Below, piece by piece: positions 28,759 through 36,050 of a stretch of DNA of 64,000 nt. Every line of letters begins with the position of its first letter. Within the stretch, counting starts at the first letter, position 1. Source of the stretch: JAXHTY01 sp034189225 (GTDB lineage Bacteria > Desulfobacterota > Desulfobacteria > Desulfobacterales > Desulfosudaceae); assembly GCA_034189225.1 (NCBI GenBank), contig JAXHVL010000133.1, positions 10,672-74,671 on the forward strand, read 5' to 3'. The translations under genes and the position numbers were made by a program. Below the pieces are notes generated by a model. The model did no database searches. It was not told the DNA's origin and worked only from the letters and a program-made list of their open reading frames with translations.

Positions 28759-29223
28759 ATGAAACAACTTACATCAACTATCGGTATCATTCTCTTAATT
28801 GCAGCAGTGGCTGTGCCCGTCCTGGCCTGGGGGCCTGGAAATCACATGATGGGATATGGCGGCTGGGGAAACGATTATGGCCGCTCCAATTCGCAGGCCC
28901 TGACACCCGGTCAGCAAGACCGTCTGGAAACCCTTGACAGGCAGTTCTATGATGAAACAAGGGAACTTCGAACGCAGCTTCAGGCACAATATACGGCACT
29001 TGATACCGAACTCAACAAGACTGATCCTGATATTGCCGAAATAAGGGCGATTCAGAAGGACATAAGTCGTCTTCGGGCCACGCTTGATGAGAAATCCGTG
29101 GAATATGAAGTTGAGGCCGGAAAGATCGTGCCGGAAGCCAGAAGCCGTAAACTCGGTTTCCATCATATGGGGCCTTACAACAGAGGGTCTGGATACGGCC
29201 CTGGCTATTGCTGGAATCGTTAA
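28759..29223 (+). CDS. Periplasmic Spy/CpxP/ZraP-like metal-stress protein
   Basis: The start at 28759 has an AGGAGG site 6 bp upstream. A signal peptide (IGIILLIAAVAVPVLA, cleavage near residue 23) is followed by a Trp/Gly/His/Met-rich stretch (WGPGNHMMGYGGWG), a helical region with LTPGQQDRLETLDRQFYDET and charged heptads, and a His-rich tail (GFHHMGPYNRGSGYGPGYCW). This is the layout of ZraP-like zinc-resistance-associated proteins, periplasmic chaperones that bind metal. The YHS protein follows 59 bp downstream, which supports a metal-related unit. Confidence 0.85.
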   Translation: MKQLTSTIGIILLIAAVAVPVLAWGPGNHMMGYGGWGNDYGRSNSQALTPGQQDRLETLDRQFYDETRELRTQLQAQYTALDTELNKTDPDIAEIRAIQKDISRLRATLDEKSVEYEVEAGKIVPEARSRKLGFHHMGPYNRGSGYGPGYCWNR

Positions 29224-29282
29224 TCATTAATCTTTAAACTCAATATAAGGGGGGCTGCATGCCCCCCTTGGGGAGTATAAAA

Positions 29283-29549
29283 ATGAGCACCCATGATACA
29301 TTAAAGACAACTACCGACCCGGTGTGCGGCTCTGAACTTGACCCCCGCCTGGCGGATGAAACGTATGTCTACAACGGTGAATTATACCGGTTTTGCTGTG
29401 GCGAGTGCCGAACACGATTTGCCGCTGAGCCGGATACTTATACCGTCCGAGGCGCTTCAAAAGCCAAGGGACGGCTCGGGCGATGGCTGGATCGCCTGGC
29501 AGCGGCCAATAGGAAAACCCTTGGTGGTAAACGGGGTTGCTGCCATTAG
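29283..29549 (+). CDS. Small YHS/TRASH-type metal-binding protein
   Basis: The ATG at 29283 has a GGGGAG site upstream; the 29259 alternative has none. The 88-residue protein contains DPVCGSELDP, then YNGELYRFCCGECRTRFAAEPDTY, a YHS-like domain with Cys ligands, followed by a basic tail ending GCCH. YHS domains in small proteins often bind copper, silver or other soft metals. Its TAG stop overlaps the TAGCCA target duplication of the family A element, so insertion occurred exactly at the end of the gene without changing it. Confidence 0.8.
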   Translation: MSTHDTLKTTTDPVCGSELDPRLADETYVYNGELYRFCCGECRTRFAAEPDTYTVRGASKAKGRLGRWLDRLAAANRKTLGGKRGCCH

Positions 29550-29552
29550 CCA

Positions 29553-29693
29553 GTGCCCATCCATAAATTGCTATTTTGCCCGATTTCTGTGTCAGTCTCA
29601 AATTTTAATCCTCAAAATACGCAAAGTATTCCTCCGGTTAAAATTTTCGCCTTCCTTGAACTCGACCAAAATATCTAATTTCTGGATGGACAC
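29553..29693 (+). mobile_element. Family A MITE-like element, copy 2 (141 bp)
   Basis: It is flanked by TAGCCA at 29547-29552 and 29694-29699, and runs from GTGCCCATCC to GGATGGACAC. Its right-hand target copy is shared with the next element. Confidence 0.92.
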
Positions 29694-29699
29694 TAGCCA

Positions 29700-29879
29700 G
29701 TTTCCACCCGTAAATGGCCTTTTTCCGCAATATCTGCGTCAAACTGCGGAGTTGCTTGTGCGACGTACATCTAGTACGCCTCCGCGCAACTCCTTGTTTT
29801 CCTTGATCTTGCGAAAAAATTCTCATTTCCGGATTGGAAACTTAAAAAATGGTGTCACCATTTCGAAATGGATGGACAT
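29700..29879 (+). mobile_element. Longer relative of family A, tandem insertion
   Basis: The left end GTTTCCACCCGTAAATGG resembles the family A end GTGCCCATCCATAAATTG position by position, and the right end AAATGGATGGACAT resembles the family A right end. TAGCCA occurs immediately before and after (29694-29699, 29880-29885). The 180-bp element includes an inner 142-bp segment with its own inverted ends (29700-29841) and a small palindrome GGTGTCACC with CCATTTCGAAATGG. Confidence 0.65.
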
Positions 29880-29988
29880 TAGCCAAGAAAAACTTATTGA
29901 ACTACGAAGCTTACGGAAAACACGAAGGGTGAGTTCAATCTATAAACAATTCCTTTACAACGCGGGAGACCCGGAGATCAATATTCGC

Positions 29989-30017
29989 TTGACGGGAACG
30001 GGTATTTTTGTTATAAC
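29989..30017 (+). promoter_or_regulatory. Promoter of the cobalamin-riboswitch transcript
   Basis: TTGACG (29989-29994) and TATAAC (30012-30017) are separated by 17 bp, and the predicted start falls at the beginning of the riboswitch. Confidence 0.7.
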
Positions 30018-30018
30018 T

Positions 30019-30207
30019 GGTGCTGAGTTGGATTATCCGGCGTACGGAACACGGTGTAAATCCGTGGCGGTCCCGCCGCTGTGACCCCGATAGATAGCCC
30101 GCATGAAATGCCCGGGCAACGGCTTTTGACAGTGAGCCACTGTTTCATTGCAATGAAGCGGGAAGGCGTTTAAAGCCGGGGGAAGCCAGAAGACGAGCCG
30201 GATAATC
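30019..30207 (+). promoter_or_regulatory. Cobalamin (B12) riboswitch
   Basis: The conserved core is visible in order: GGTGTAAATCC at 30053, GCGGTCCCGCCGCTGTGA at 30067, GAGCCACTG at 30134, and a B12-box-like GCCAGAAGACGAGCC at 30185. An 11-bp closing stem forms between GATTATCCGGC (30031-30041) and GCCGGATAATC (30197-30207). The aptamer is followed by a perfect terminator, so binding of cobalamin should stop transcription of the ThiC-family gene. Confidence 0.93.
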
Positions 30208-30232
30208 GATTCGCAGGAAATCTGATGGCAAA

Positions 30233-30278
30233 GGGTTTCGACGAACAATGCAGGTTCTGTCGAAGCCCCTTTTTTTTT
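30233..30278 (+). terminator. Riboswitch expression-platform terminator
   Basis: GGGTTTCGAC (30233-30242) pairs with GTCGAAGCCC (30259-30268), followed by C and nine T. It lies between the aptamer and the translation start at 30315, as expected for transcriptional control. Confidence 0.9.
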
Positions 30279-30314
30279 CGGCAGAGCGCAGATCACGAAG
30301 GAGGATATGCGGTT

Positions 30315-31628
30315 ATGCAAAGTCAGATCGAGCAGGCGAGAAACAATGTGTTAACGGAGCAGATGAATACGGTTGCGGCGGCGGAATCGGTGGACGCCGG
30401 GAGGATACTGCGGAAAGTGGCGGCAGGTGAAATTGTCATTCCGACCAATCCGGTACGAAGGCATCAGCGTGTGGTGGGCATCGGGACGGGCCTCCGCACA
30501 AAGGTGAACGCATCCATCGGCACTTCGTCCGATATATGCGATATCGATGCGGAAGTGCGAAAGGCGACAACGGCGGAAGCCGAAGGGGCCGATACCCTGA
30601 TGGAGCTTTCCGCGGGCGGTGACCTAAATGCCGTGCGCAGGGAAGTGCTGGCGGCGGTCAATCTGCCCGTAGGAAATGTCCCCCTCTACCAGGCATTCCG
30701 GGAAACCATAAAGAAATATCACACCCCCCATAAACTGGATCCGGAATATCTGTTTGACCTGATCGAAAAACAGCTGGCGGATGGCATCAGCTTCATGGCT
30801 ATTCACTGTGGCATCAATCAGTATACCATCGAACGGCTTCGCAAACAGGGCTATCGCTACGGTGGTCTTGTCTCAAAAGGCGGTACTTACATGGTAGCGT
30901 GGATGGATATCAACAAGCGGGAAAATCCCCTTTACGAACAGTTCGATCGGGTGTGCGGTTTGATGAAAAAGTATGACGCCGTGCTTTCCCTGGGCAATGG
31001 AATCCGGGCAGGAGCCATCCATGACAGCCATGACAGGGCCCAGATGGCGGAGATGATTATCAATTGTGAGCTTGCCGAGATCGGACGAGAGGCGGGATGC
31101 CAGATGATGGTGGAAGGGCCGGGCCATGTGCCGCTTAACGAAATTGAAGGCAATATTATGCTGGAAAAACGGATGAGCGGCAACGCGCCTTATTATGTGC
31201 TCGGTCCACTGCCGCTTGATACCGGGGCGGGATACGATCATATCGTGTCAGCCGTCGGGGCTGCCAGTTCGGCCAGGTTCGGCGCGGATCTGGTCTGCTA
31301 CATAACGCCGGCCGAACATCTCGCCCTGCCGGACGAGAATGATGTGCGGGAAGGCGTGCGCGCCACGCGGGTGGCGGTTCGAATGGGCGATATTATAAAA
31401 AATCCCCGAACAGCCGAGGTTGAAAAGGAAGCCGCAAAGGCGCGGCGGGACATGCGCTGGAATGATCTTGAGAAATTGCTGATGTTTCCGGAGGTATCAA
31501 GGACGGTACGGGCTAAAAGAACACCCGCGCAAGAGGAGACCTGCACCATGTGCGGGGATTTTTGCGCCATGAAAAAGGGCATGGCCCTGTTTGAGAAGGA
31601 TATTGCGGGAAGCAAGATGTCATCCTGA
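30315..31628 (+). CDS. bzaF: ThiC-family radical SAM enzyme, probable 5-hydroxybenzimidazole synthase (BzaF)
   Basis: The ATG at 30315 follows AAGGAGG; the ATG at 30225 lies upstream of and runs through the terminator, so it is rejected. The 437-residue protein has ThiC hallmarks: IGTGLRTKVNASIGTSSD, ADTLMELSAGGDLNAVR, MVEGPGHVPLNEIE, LGPLPLDTGAGYDHI, and the C-terminal cluster motif CTMCGDFCAMKKG. ThiC makes the thiamine pyrimidine and is usually under a TPP riboswitch. Here control is by cobalamin, as known for BzaF and BzaA/B, ThiC paralogues that turn aminoimidazole ribotide into the benzimidazole lower ligand of anaerobic cobamides. It is a single-gene unit. Choice of BzaF over ThiC rests mainly on the riboswitch. 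Confidence 0.8.
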   Translation: MQSQIEQARNNVLTEQMNTVAAAESVDAGRILRKVAAGEIVIPTNPVRRHQRVVGIGTGLRTKVNASIGTSSDICDIDAEVRKATTAEAEGADTLMELSAGGDLNAVRREVLAAVNLPVGNVPLYQAFRETIKKYHTPHKLDPEYLFDLIEKQLADGISFMAIHCGINQYTIERLRKQGYRYGGLVSKGGTYMVAWMDINKRENPLYEQFDRVCGLMKKYDAVLSLGNGIRAGAIHDSHDRAQMAEMIINCELAEIGREAGCQMMVEGPGHVPLNEIEGNIMLEKRMSGNAPYYVLGPLPLDTGAGYDHIVSAVGAASSARFGADLVCYITPAEHLALPDENDVREGVRATRVAVRMGDIIKNPRTAEVEKEAAKARRDMRWNDLEKLLMFPEVSRTVRAKRTPAQEETCTMCGDFCAMKKGMALFEKDIAGSKMSS

Positions 31629-31683
31629 CAATATGGGGCCTGCCTTTCTGAATAAAAGGGAACGAAACAGATGCCAGTATGTA

Positions 31684-31730
31684 GGGGTGGCACGGGCAAA
31701 GGCTGTCAGGCCTTGCCCGTGGCCATCCCC
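31684..31730. terminator. Long bidirectional hairpin between convergent genes
   Basis: CACGGGCAAAGGC pairs with GCCTTGCCCGTG with one bulged A, extended outward by GGGGTGG and CCATCCCC. It separates bzaF from the convergent metal operon and could stop transcripts from both sides. No strong T tract is present. Confidence 0.5.
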
Positions 31731-31754
31731 AAATAGACTCGTGAAATATCCGGG

Positions 31755-32195
31755 CTAAGGGCCGCAGCCGCAGGCGCAGGCGCTCCTGATCTGATTGCCG
31801 CTCTTCCGGCTGAGGGGTGGGGATTTTTCCCCTTCTGGTTCCTGTACCGCAGTGGCCGGGTATCCCAGGGCTGATACCGTTTCCGACAGACGCCGGGGGG
31901 CGGGCAGTAGCAGTGGCGCATACATGACGGTTACCCTGTCCCGTGACAAATCGACCCGGACCTCTTTGACACCGTTCAGTTCATGCAGGCCTCTCTTAAT
32001 CGTTGAAACACAACCGCCGCAGGTCATGTTGTCCACAGCCAGCACAGCCTTCACAAGCTGGGACGGATTCCCGTCATTCTCCGGCCCTTCGGCGAGTGAC
32101 GGATTGGCCGCGAATACGGCCGCCATAAAGGCCGCCGCTATAACAACCGTGACAATACCCATGGCCGTGCATTGAGATTTTGTTATTTTTGTCAT
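31755..32195 (-). CDS. Exported heavy-metal-associated (HMA, MerP-like) protein
   Basis: The start at 32195 has an AGGAGG site; longer starts do not. A signal or anchor helix (IVTVVIAAAFMAAVFA) precedes an HMA domain with VDNMTCGGCVSTIKRGLHEL and VRVDLSRDRVTVMY, the GMTCxxC-type metal site. A Cys-rich tail (ACACGCGP) could add another metal site. The 146-residue protein ends the minus-strand metal operon, 52 bp after the ABC ATPase. It probably passes a soft or transition metal ion in the periplasm. Confidence 0.85.
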   Translation of the reverse strand: MTKITKSQCTAMGIVTVVIAAAFMAAVFAANPSLAEGPENDGNPSQLVKAVLAVDNMTCGGCVSTIKRGLHELNGVKEVRVDLSRDRVTVMYAPLLLPAPRRLSETVSALGYPATAVQEPEGEKSPPLSRKSGNQIRSACACGCGP

Positions 32196-32247
32196 TCCAG
32201 GTTCCTCCTGTGTGTTGAAAGTGATCATGGTTATGGTTTCCAATTTT

Positions 32248-32976
32248 TTACGCCGGACACGTAATCTCCGGTGTTGGCTCCATTTCCGGGATTATATGAT
32301 CTTCATTCCCGGCCCAAATCCGTCCGTCGGCAATGGTCATGATCCTGTCTGCGAATGCCGAGCAGGTCCGGCTGTGAGTAACCATAATAATGGTGGTGCC
32401 TTGTTTACTCAGACGGCGAAGCAGCGCCATGACGTCTCCGGTGTTGCGGGTATCCAGATTGCCGGTCGGCTCGTCCGCCAGGATGATGGGCGGTTCGTTG
32501 ACGATGGCCCGGGCCACCGCCGTTCGTTCTTTTTCGCCGCCTGAAATTTCGAAGGGCAGATGGCCGGCCTTTTTCATCAATCCCACTGTTTCCAGGGCTC
32601 TGGCTGCCAGGGCTTTTTTTTCATGCCGCTTGAGAGGACTGGTGGTTAACGGGAGCATTACATTTTCCAGCACACTGAGATACGGCATAAGGTGAAAATG
32701 CTGAAACACGAACCCGAGAAATTCGCGCCTGAAATCGGCCTGTTTTTCGCGGGAAAGTCCGTAGACATCGATTCCGTCAACCCGGTAGCGCCCGCTGGTC
32801 GGGGCATTTAATGCGCCCAGTATGGAAAGCAGGGTGGACTTGCCGGCCCCGGATTCGCCCATAACGGCGACAAATTCTCCGGGGGCCACCGCAAAACTCA
32901 TATCTGAGACTGCCGTAAACCGGGAATCCCCGGTCCCGTAAATTTTTTCTATATTTTCAGCAACGATTTGGGTCAT
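32248..32976 (-). CDS. ABC transporter ATPase (LolD/MacB type)
   Basis: The start at 32976 has a GGAG site. The 242-residue protein has Walker A GESGAGKST, signature SGGEKERTAVARA, Walker B ILADEPTGNLD and switch His VTHS, the order typical of ATPases partnered with FtsX-like permeases. It lies 28 bp after the permease gene. These machines transmit force to periplasmic partners rather than carrying solute across the inner membrane. Confidence 0.92.
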   Translation of the reverse strand: MTQIVAENIEKIYGTGDSRFTAVSDMSFAVAPGEFVAVMGESGAGKSTLLSILGALNAPTSGRYRVDGIDVYGLSREKQADFRREFLGFVFQHFHLMPYLSVLENVMLPLTTSPLKRHEKKALAARALETVGLMKKAGHLPFEISGGEKERTAVARAIVNEPPIILADEPTGNLDTRNTGDVMALLRRLSKQGTTIIMVTHSRTCSAFADRIMTIADGRIWAGNEDHIIPEMEPTPEITCPA

Positions 32977-33004
32977 TTTGATCTCCTGAAGTGTAAGGTT
33001 ATTT

Positions 33005-34162
33005 TCAAAGGGCCTGCAGTGCCTGATTCGGGTCCATTCGGGCCGCCATGAATGCCGGATAGGCGGACGCCGCCAGGCCGACCAGGACCGCCATGAGCAG
33101 GGCACCGGCTGCCAGTTGCGGCTCAAAAGCCACCAGGGCCGGTGTTTTATCCGGTAACAGCCCGAAGCCCAGGCGGGTGATGCCGAAGCCCAGCCCGTAC
33201 CCGATGATACCGCCCATTATTGACAGTATGGCGGCCTCCAGAAACGTTATGCCCATGACATGCTTTTTCCGGAATCCGATGGCCCGGAATATGCCGATTT
33301 CCCGGGTGCGTTCCCGGACGCTGCCCATAAAGGTCACCAGTACCACCATGCCACCGATAAAAACGACAATGGCGGAAATCAGATAGGAAAAGCGGGTGAA
33401 CTGGCCCAGGGTTTCCATGCGGCCTTTGACAACCTGCTGGATGGCCATGGTACGTGCGCCGGGGAGTTTCCCGGATATCTGTTTCACCATTTCATCGATG
33501 GGGCAGGCGTTGCACAATGCCGCCACTTCCACCATGGAAACCACGCCTTTTTTGTTCAGCAGGGACTGGGCCACGGGAAGCGTGGCGAATACCAGGTGAT
33601 CGTCCTGTGATCCGGTTGAGGCAAGTACCCCTGAAACCCGGAGCGGTTCGCCTTTAATGAAGACGATCTGATTTACGGTCAAACCCAGCGTTTTTGAGGC
33701 TTCGGCCCCAACAATCACTTCCTGGCCCGACGGAACTTTACCGTTTATCTGCCACCACGGTTTCAGGATATAATTGGCCTCGAAATCGATGCCGGCCATA
33801 AGGACCTTCCGGCCCTTCACGGCAACGGCGCCGAGAACCACTGGCCCAACTGCAGCGATATTGGCAGCATTTTTAATGGTTTGAATTTCCACGAGACCGG
33901 ATTGATCGATTTCCCGGGCCTCAAACGACACCCCGCCGAGATTCATGCCCCCGTATACCAGGGACAGGTCCTCCGTTTCCGGCACGATCAGTATATTAGC
34001 TCCGAATTTTTCAAGCTTGTGGTTGATATCCCGGGTCATTGCATGGACGAAACTTATGATCCCCACAACCGTTGCGACCCCGACCACCAGGCCGGCCAGA
34101 ATGAAAAATGCCTTGCCCTTGCGTCGCATCAGGTTCTTGACGGCAATTTCTTTGAGTGTCAT
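33005..34162 (-). CDS. FtsX/MacB-like ABC permease
   Basis: The 385-residue protein has one N-terminal helix (GKAFFILAGLVVGVATVVGI), a periplasmic domain of ~220 residues and three C-terminal helices with MGSVRERTREIGIFRAIGFR between them, the classic MacB/LolC layout. A CNAC pair sits in the periplasmic part (near residue 215), unusual and possibly metal- or redox-related. Related ABC proteins accompany DUF2318 in the p19-type iron uptake operon of Campylobacter and in FTR1 clusters, which supports a metal role. Confidence 0.88.
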   Translation of the reverse strand: MTLKEIAVKNLMRRKGKAFFILAGLVVGVATVVGIISFVHAMTRDINHKLEKFGANILIVPETEDLSLVYGGMNLGGVSFEAREIDQSGLVEIQTIKNAANIAAVGPVVLGAVAVKGRKVLMAGIDFEANYILKPWWQINGKVPSGQEVIVGAEASKTLGLTVNQIVFIKGEPLRVSGVLASTGSQDDHLVFATLPVAQSLLNKKGVVSMVEVAALCNACPIDEMVKQISGKLPGARTMAIQQVVKGRMETLGQFTRFSYLISAIVVFIGGMVVLVTFMGSVRERTREIGIFRAIGFRKKHVMGITFLEAAILSIMGGIIGYGLGFGITRLGFGLLPDKTPALVAFEPQLAAGALLMAVLVGLAASAYPAFMAARMDPNQALQAL

Positions 34163-34165
34163 GGC

Positions 34166-34762
34166 CTACCCCCTGTCCTGAAAGTCGAAATATTTGCTTC
34201 CCGTAAGAATATCACCGGTCCTGATAATCAGGTTTTCGTTGCGGATGCTGCGTTTCAACGGCGCGGGATTGCATCCGCCCTTGACCTCGTTGATACGTGC
34301 CGAAGCGAACTGCCGGCCGCAATTGCGGCAGACCATGTTGTCGCCTTCCTGATAATATCCTTTACCGGAGGGCCAGCACACATCGCAGGCATCAAAGGCG
34401 GCCCGGATAACCCCGTCCGCGCTTTCCAAGATGAAATAGCGTATGGTGTGGGTATCGGCCTGGAATTCAAAATGACGGGCTTTGCCGTCCCGGAACATAT
34501 CAAGGGGGTATCGCACTTCCCCGCTGGTATGGTTGCCGGTGGAAACCCCTGAGGATGAAACAGCCGTTTCGGCTGCTCCGTTCGTCTGCCAGTAAAAAAT
34601 GCCGGCGGCCAGCGCCAGGAAAACAATCGCAACGCCCGTGATATAAGGGGCCATGGGACGCTTCTTTTTTCCCGTGATCATTTCTTTTTTGCGTTTAAGC
34701 CGGTCATCGCCGACGGGGTCTGGGGTATGCGTGTTTTTGTTCTGTTTGCTGGATTTTGCCAT
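34166..34762 (-). CDS. DUF2318 membrane-anchored metal-handling protein
   Basis: After a basic cytoplasmic N-terminus and one helix (PYITGVAIVFLALAAGIFYW), the 198-residue protein has the DUF2318 core: DACDVCWPSGKGYYQEGDN, CRNCGRQFASARINEVKGG and CNPAPL. The two CxxC pairs probably bind a metal or redox centre in the periplasm. DUF2318 proteins occur beside FTR1/P19 iron transporters and MacB-type ABC genes. It is 3 bp upstream of the permease gene, so translation is likely coupled. Confidence 0.88.
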   Translation of the reverse strand: MAKSSKQNKNTHTPDPVGDDRLKRKKEMITGKKKRPMAPYITGVAIVFLALAAGIFYWQTNGAAETAVSSSGVSTGNHTSGEVRYPLDMFRDGKARHFEFQADTHTIRYFILESADGVIRAAFDACDVCWPSGKGYYQEGDNMVCRNCGRQFASARINEVKGGCNPAPLKRSIRNENLIIRTGDILTGSKYFDFQDRG

Positions 34763-34945
34763 GATCTATCTCCTTTTTATGTTCCGGTCGATGCACTTTT
34801 CCACAGCATCGTGTCAGAAGATGTGAATGCTGCTACCGGACATTCCCCAAATACAGGGATGGGCGCACCACGCCGGTTGTATGTGAATTTGCCGCCCTGG
34901 ACGGCTTTTGATGGAACTTACTTGTTTACGGAAGGAGACGGATCA

Positions 34946-35371
34946 TCAGATGATCAAAGTGGAGTGCTGAAGGAACAAGGGAACGCCCCGCGGTTGATAG
35001 GCAATCAGCCACGGCCGGGTGATTTTTTTCCCGGCTGCAGGCACTACAGATAGAATACCTGAAACGTCAATCATTACGGTATTGGGAATGTTGCTGGTGG
35101 AAGCGGTGGTTGCCGGCAGCAGTGGTAAATCCGGGACTCCGCGGCGGTCAACCCGGCAGGGGGCGTCTGACGGGCAGCATTCCTGCATTTCCTCTGCGTG
35201 CAGACGGTGTGACGGGCCGTTTGAAACGGTATGTGTCTGCCCTGGCGCACAACAGCACTCCCCGCGGCTCTGAATGCATCCGTCCCCGGTTTGAAGGGGA
35301 CCGACCTGACCGCTGGCGAGAAGTGCAGCAAGAAAAATGACTATTATATGGACGCGGAACTGGCGGCTCAT
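34946..35371 (-). CDS. Cys-rich exported small protein
   Basis: The ATG at 35371 has a GGAAG site 9 bp upstream and lies just behind a consensus promoter. The 141-residue protein starts with a signal peptide (VHIIVIFLAALLASGQ), then GECCCAPGQ, MQECCPSDAPC and a Pro/Thr-rich C-terminal part. I know no named family for it. The many cysteines and its place at the head of the DUF2318/ABC/HMA operon suggest metal binding or sensing in the envelope. A 183-bp gap separates it from the next gene. The codon use is in keeping with the neighbours. Confidence 0.65.
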   Translation of the reverse strand: MSRQFRVHIIVIFLAALLASGQVGPLQTGDGCIQSRGECCCAPGQTHTVSNGPSHRLHAEEMQECCPSDAPCRVDRRGVPDLPLLPATTASTSNIPNTVMIDVSGILSVVPAAGKKITRPWLIAYQPRGVPLFLQHSTLII

Positions 35372-35407
35372 CAATTATGCTTCCAGGAATTTTCGGCTTA
35401 TTGTCAT

Positions 35408-35455
35408 CTACCACAAAGTGGTAGTTATAATAGGTAAGGTCGTTTCCCGTGTCAA
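35408..35455 (-). promoter_or_regulatory. Consensus promoter with operator palindrome for the metal operon
   Basis: On the minus strand TTGACA (35455-35450) and TATTAT (35432-35427) are 17 bp apart. Two bases further on is a perfect 7+3+7 palindrome, CTACCACTTTGTGGTAG (35424-35408), overlapping the predicted transcription start. Such a placement is typical of a repressor operator. No regulator gene is adjacent. Confidence 0.75.
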
Positions 35456-35853
35456 GAAAAATGCGCCAGAAAAATGCGTCGGTGCACCTTGCCTGTGACC
35501 ATAAAAGCGGTGAAAGATGGCGATGGGGGAAGTTTGTCGGCAATGGCCGTGAGTCGGGCGGCCATGCTGCTGGCCTGGACGGCGTGGTTTTTGGTGTCGA
35601 TAATGTTCTGGTTCAATTGCTGGATGACATCGGTTGGCTTGCCGGATTCCACGGCCTTTGGCCATGCATGGATTGTTTCTTCCGCTGCTCGGTAAAGTTT
35701 AAAAGGGCGGGCCGCCAGTCCTGGGTGTTCCGGGGCTTCGGCCGCCTCCAGCAGATGGTTCCTGATCTGCTGGAGGGCGATGGTCAGAATGCTCGGGGTA
35801 AAAACCCCGGCAAAGGTGCCCAGGGTGCCATCGGATGGGTTGATGGGACTTGT
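35452..35853 (-). pseudogene. Remnant of a transporter-like gene (SLC12/APC-like N-terminus)
   Basis: A frame open from 35853 to the stop at 35452 has no start codon. It reads DGTLGTFAGVFTPSILTI, very close to the first-helix motif of cation-chloride cotransporters (GTFxGVFTPSxLTILG), then joins abruptly to a hydrophilic helical region (ALQQIRNHLLEAAEAPEHPG) and ends LAHFS. This looks like an internal deletion that fused the first helix to a distal part of the same or another gene. The family call rests on the one motif. Confidence 0.45.
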
Positions 35854-36050
35854 TTATTTTTTGTTCACTTTATGATATCTTCAGCATCATTGAGACTGTC
35901 CGTTGAAAAGTTTATGGAAATGGTCAATAATCCTGAATACCAGGCGGCGGTGATCCACAGGTCGTCGGCATTGCTTGACTCTCGTTTGATAGCGATCCTT
36001 GAGAAAGGAAAGAGGTTATTTGTTGACGAATAAGCCTAGCGGCCGGCAGA

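Noticed and set aside
29338..30084. 248-codon plus-strand open frame
   Set aside because: It runs out of frame through the YHS gene, both MITE-like elements and into the riboswitch, so it is accidental.
30225..30314. Longer N-terminus for the ThiC-family gene (MAKGFDEQCRFCRSP)
   Set aside because: This segment is the riboswitch terminator and its T tract; the ATG at 30315 has a proper ribosome-binding site.
35449..36033. 194-codon plus-strand open frame before the MscS-type gene
   Set aside because: Most of it is antisense to the transporter remnant; only the last ~53 codons (from 35872) look protein-like and have no ribosome-binding site.
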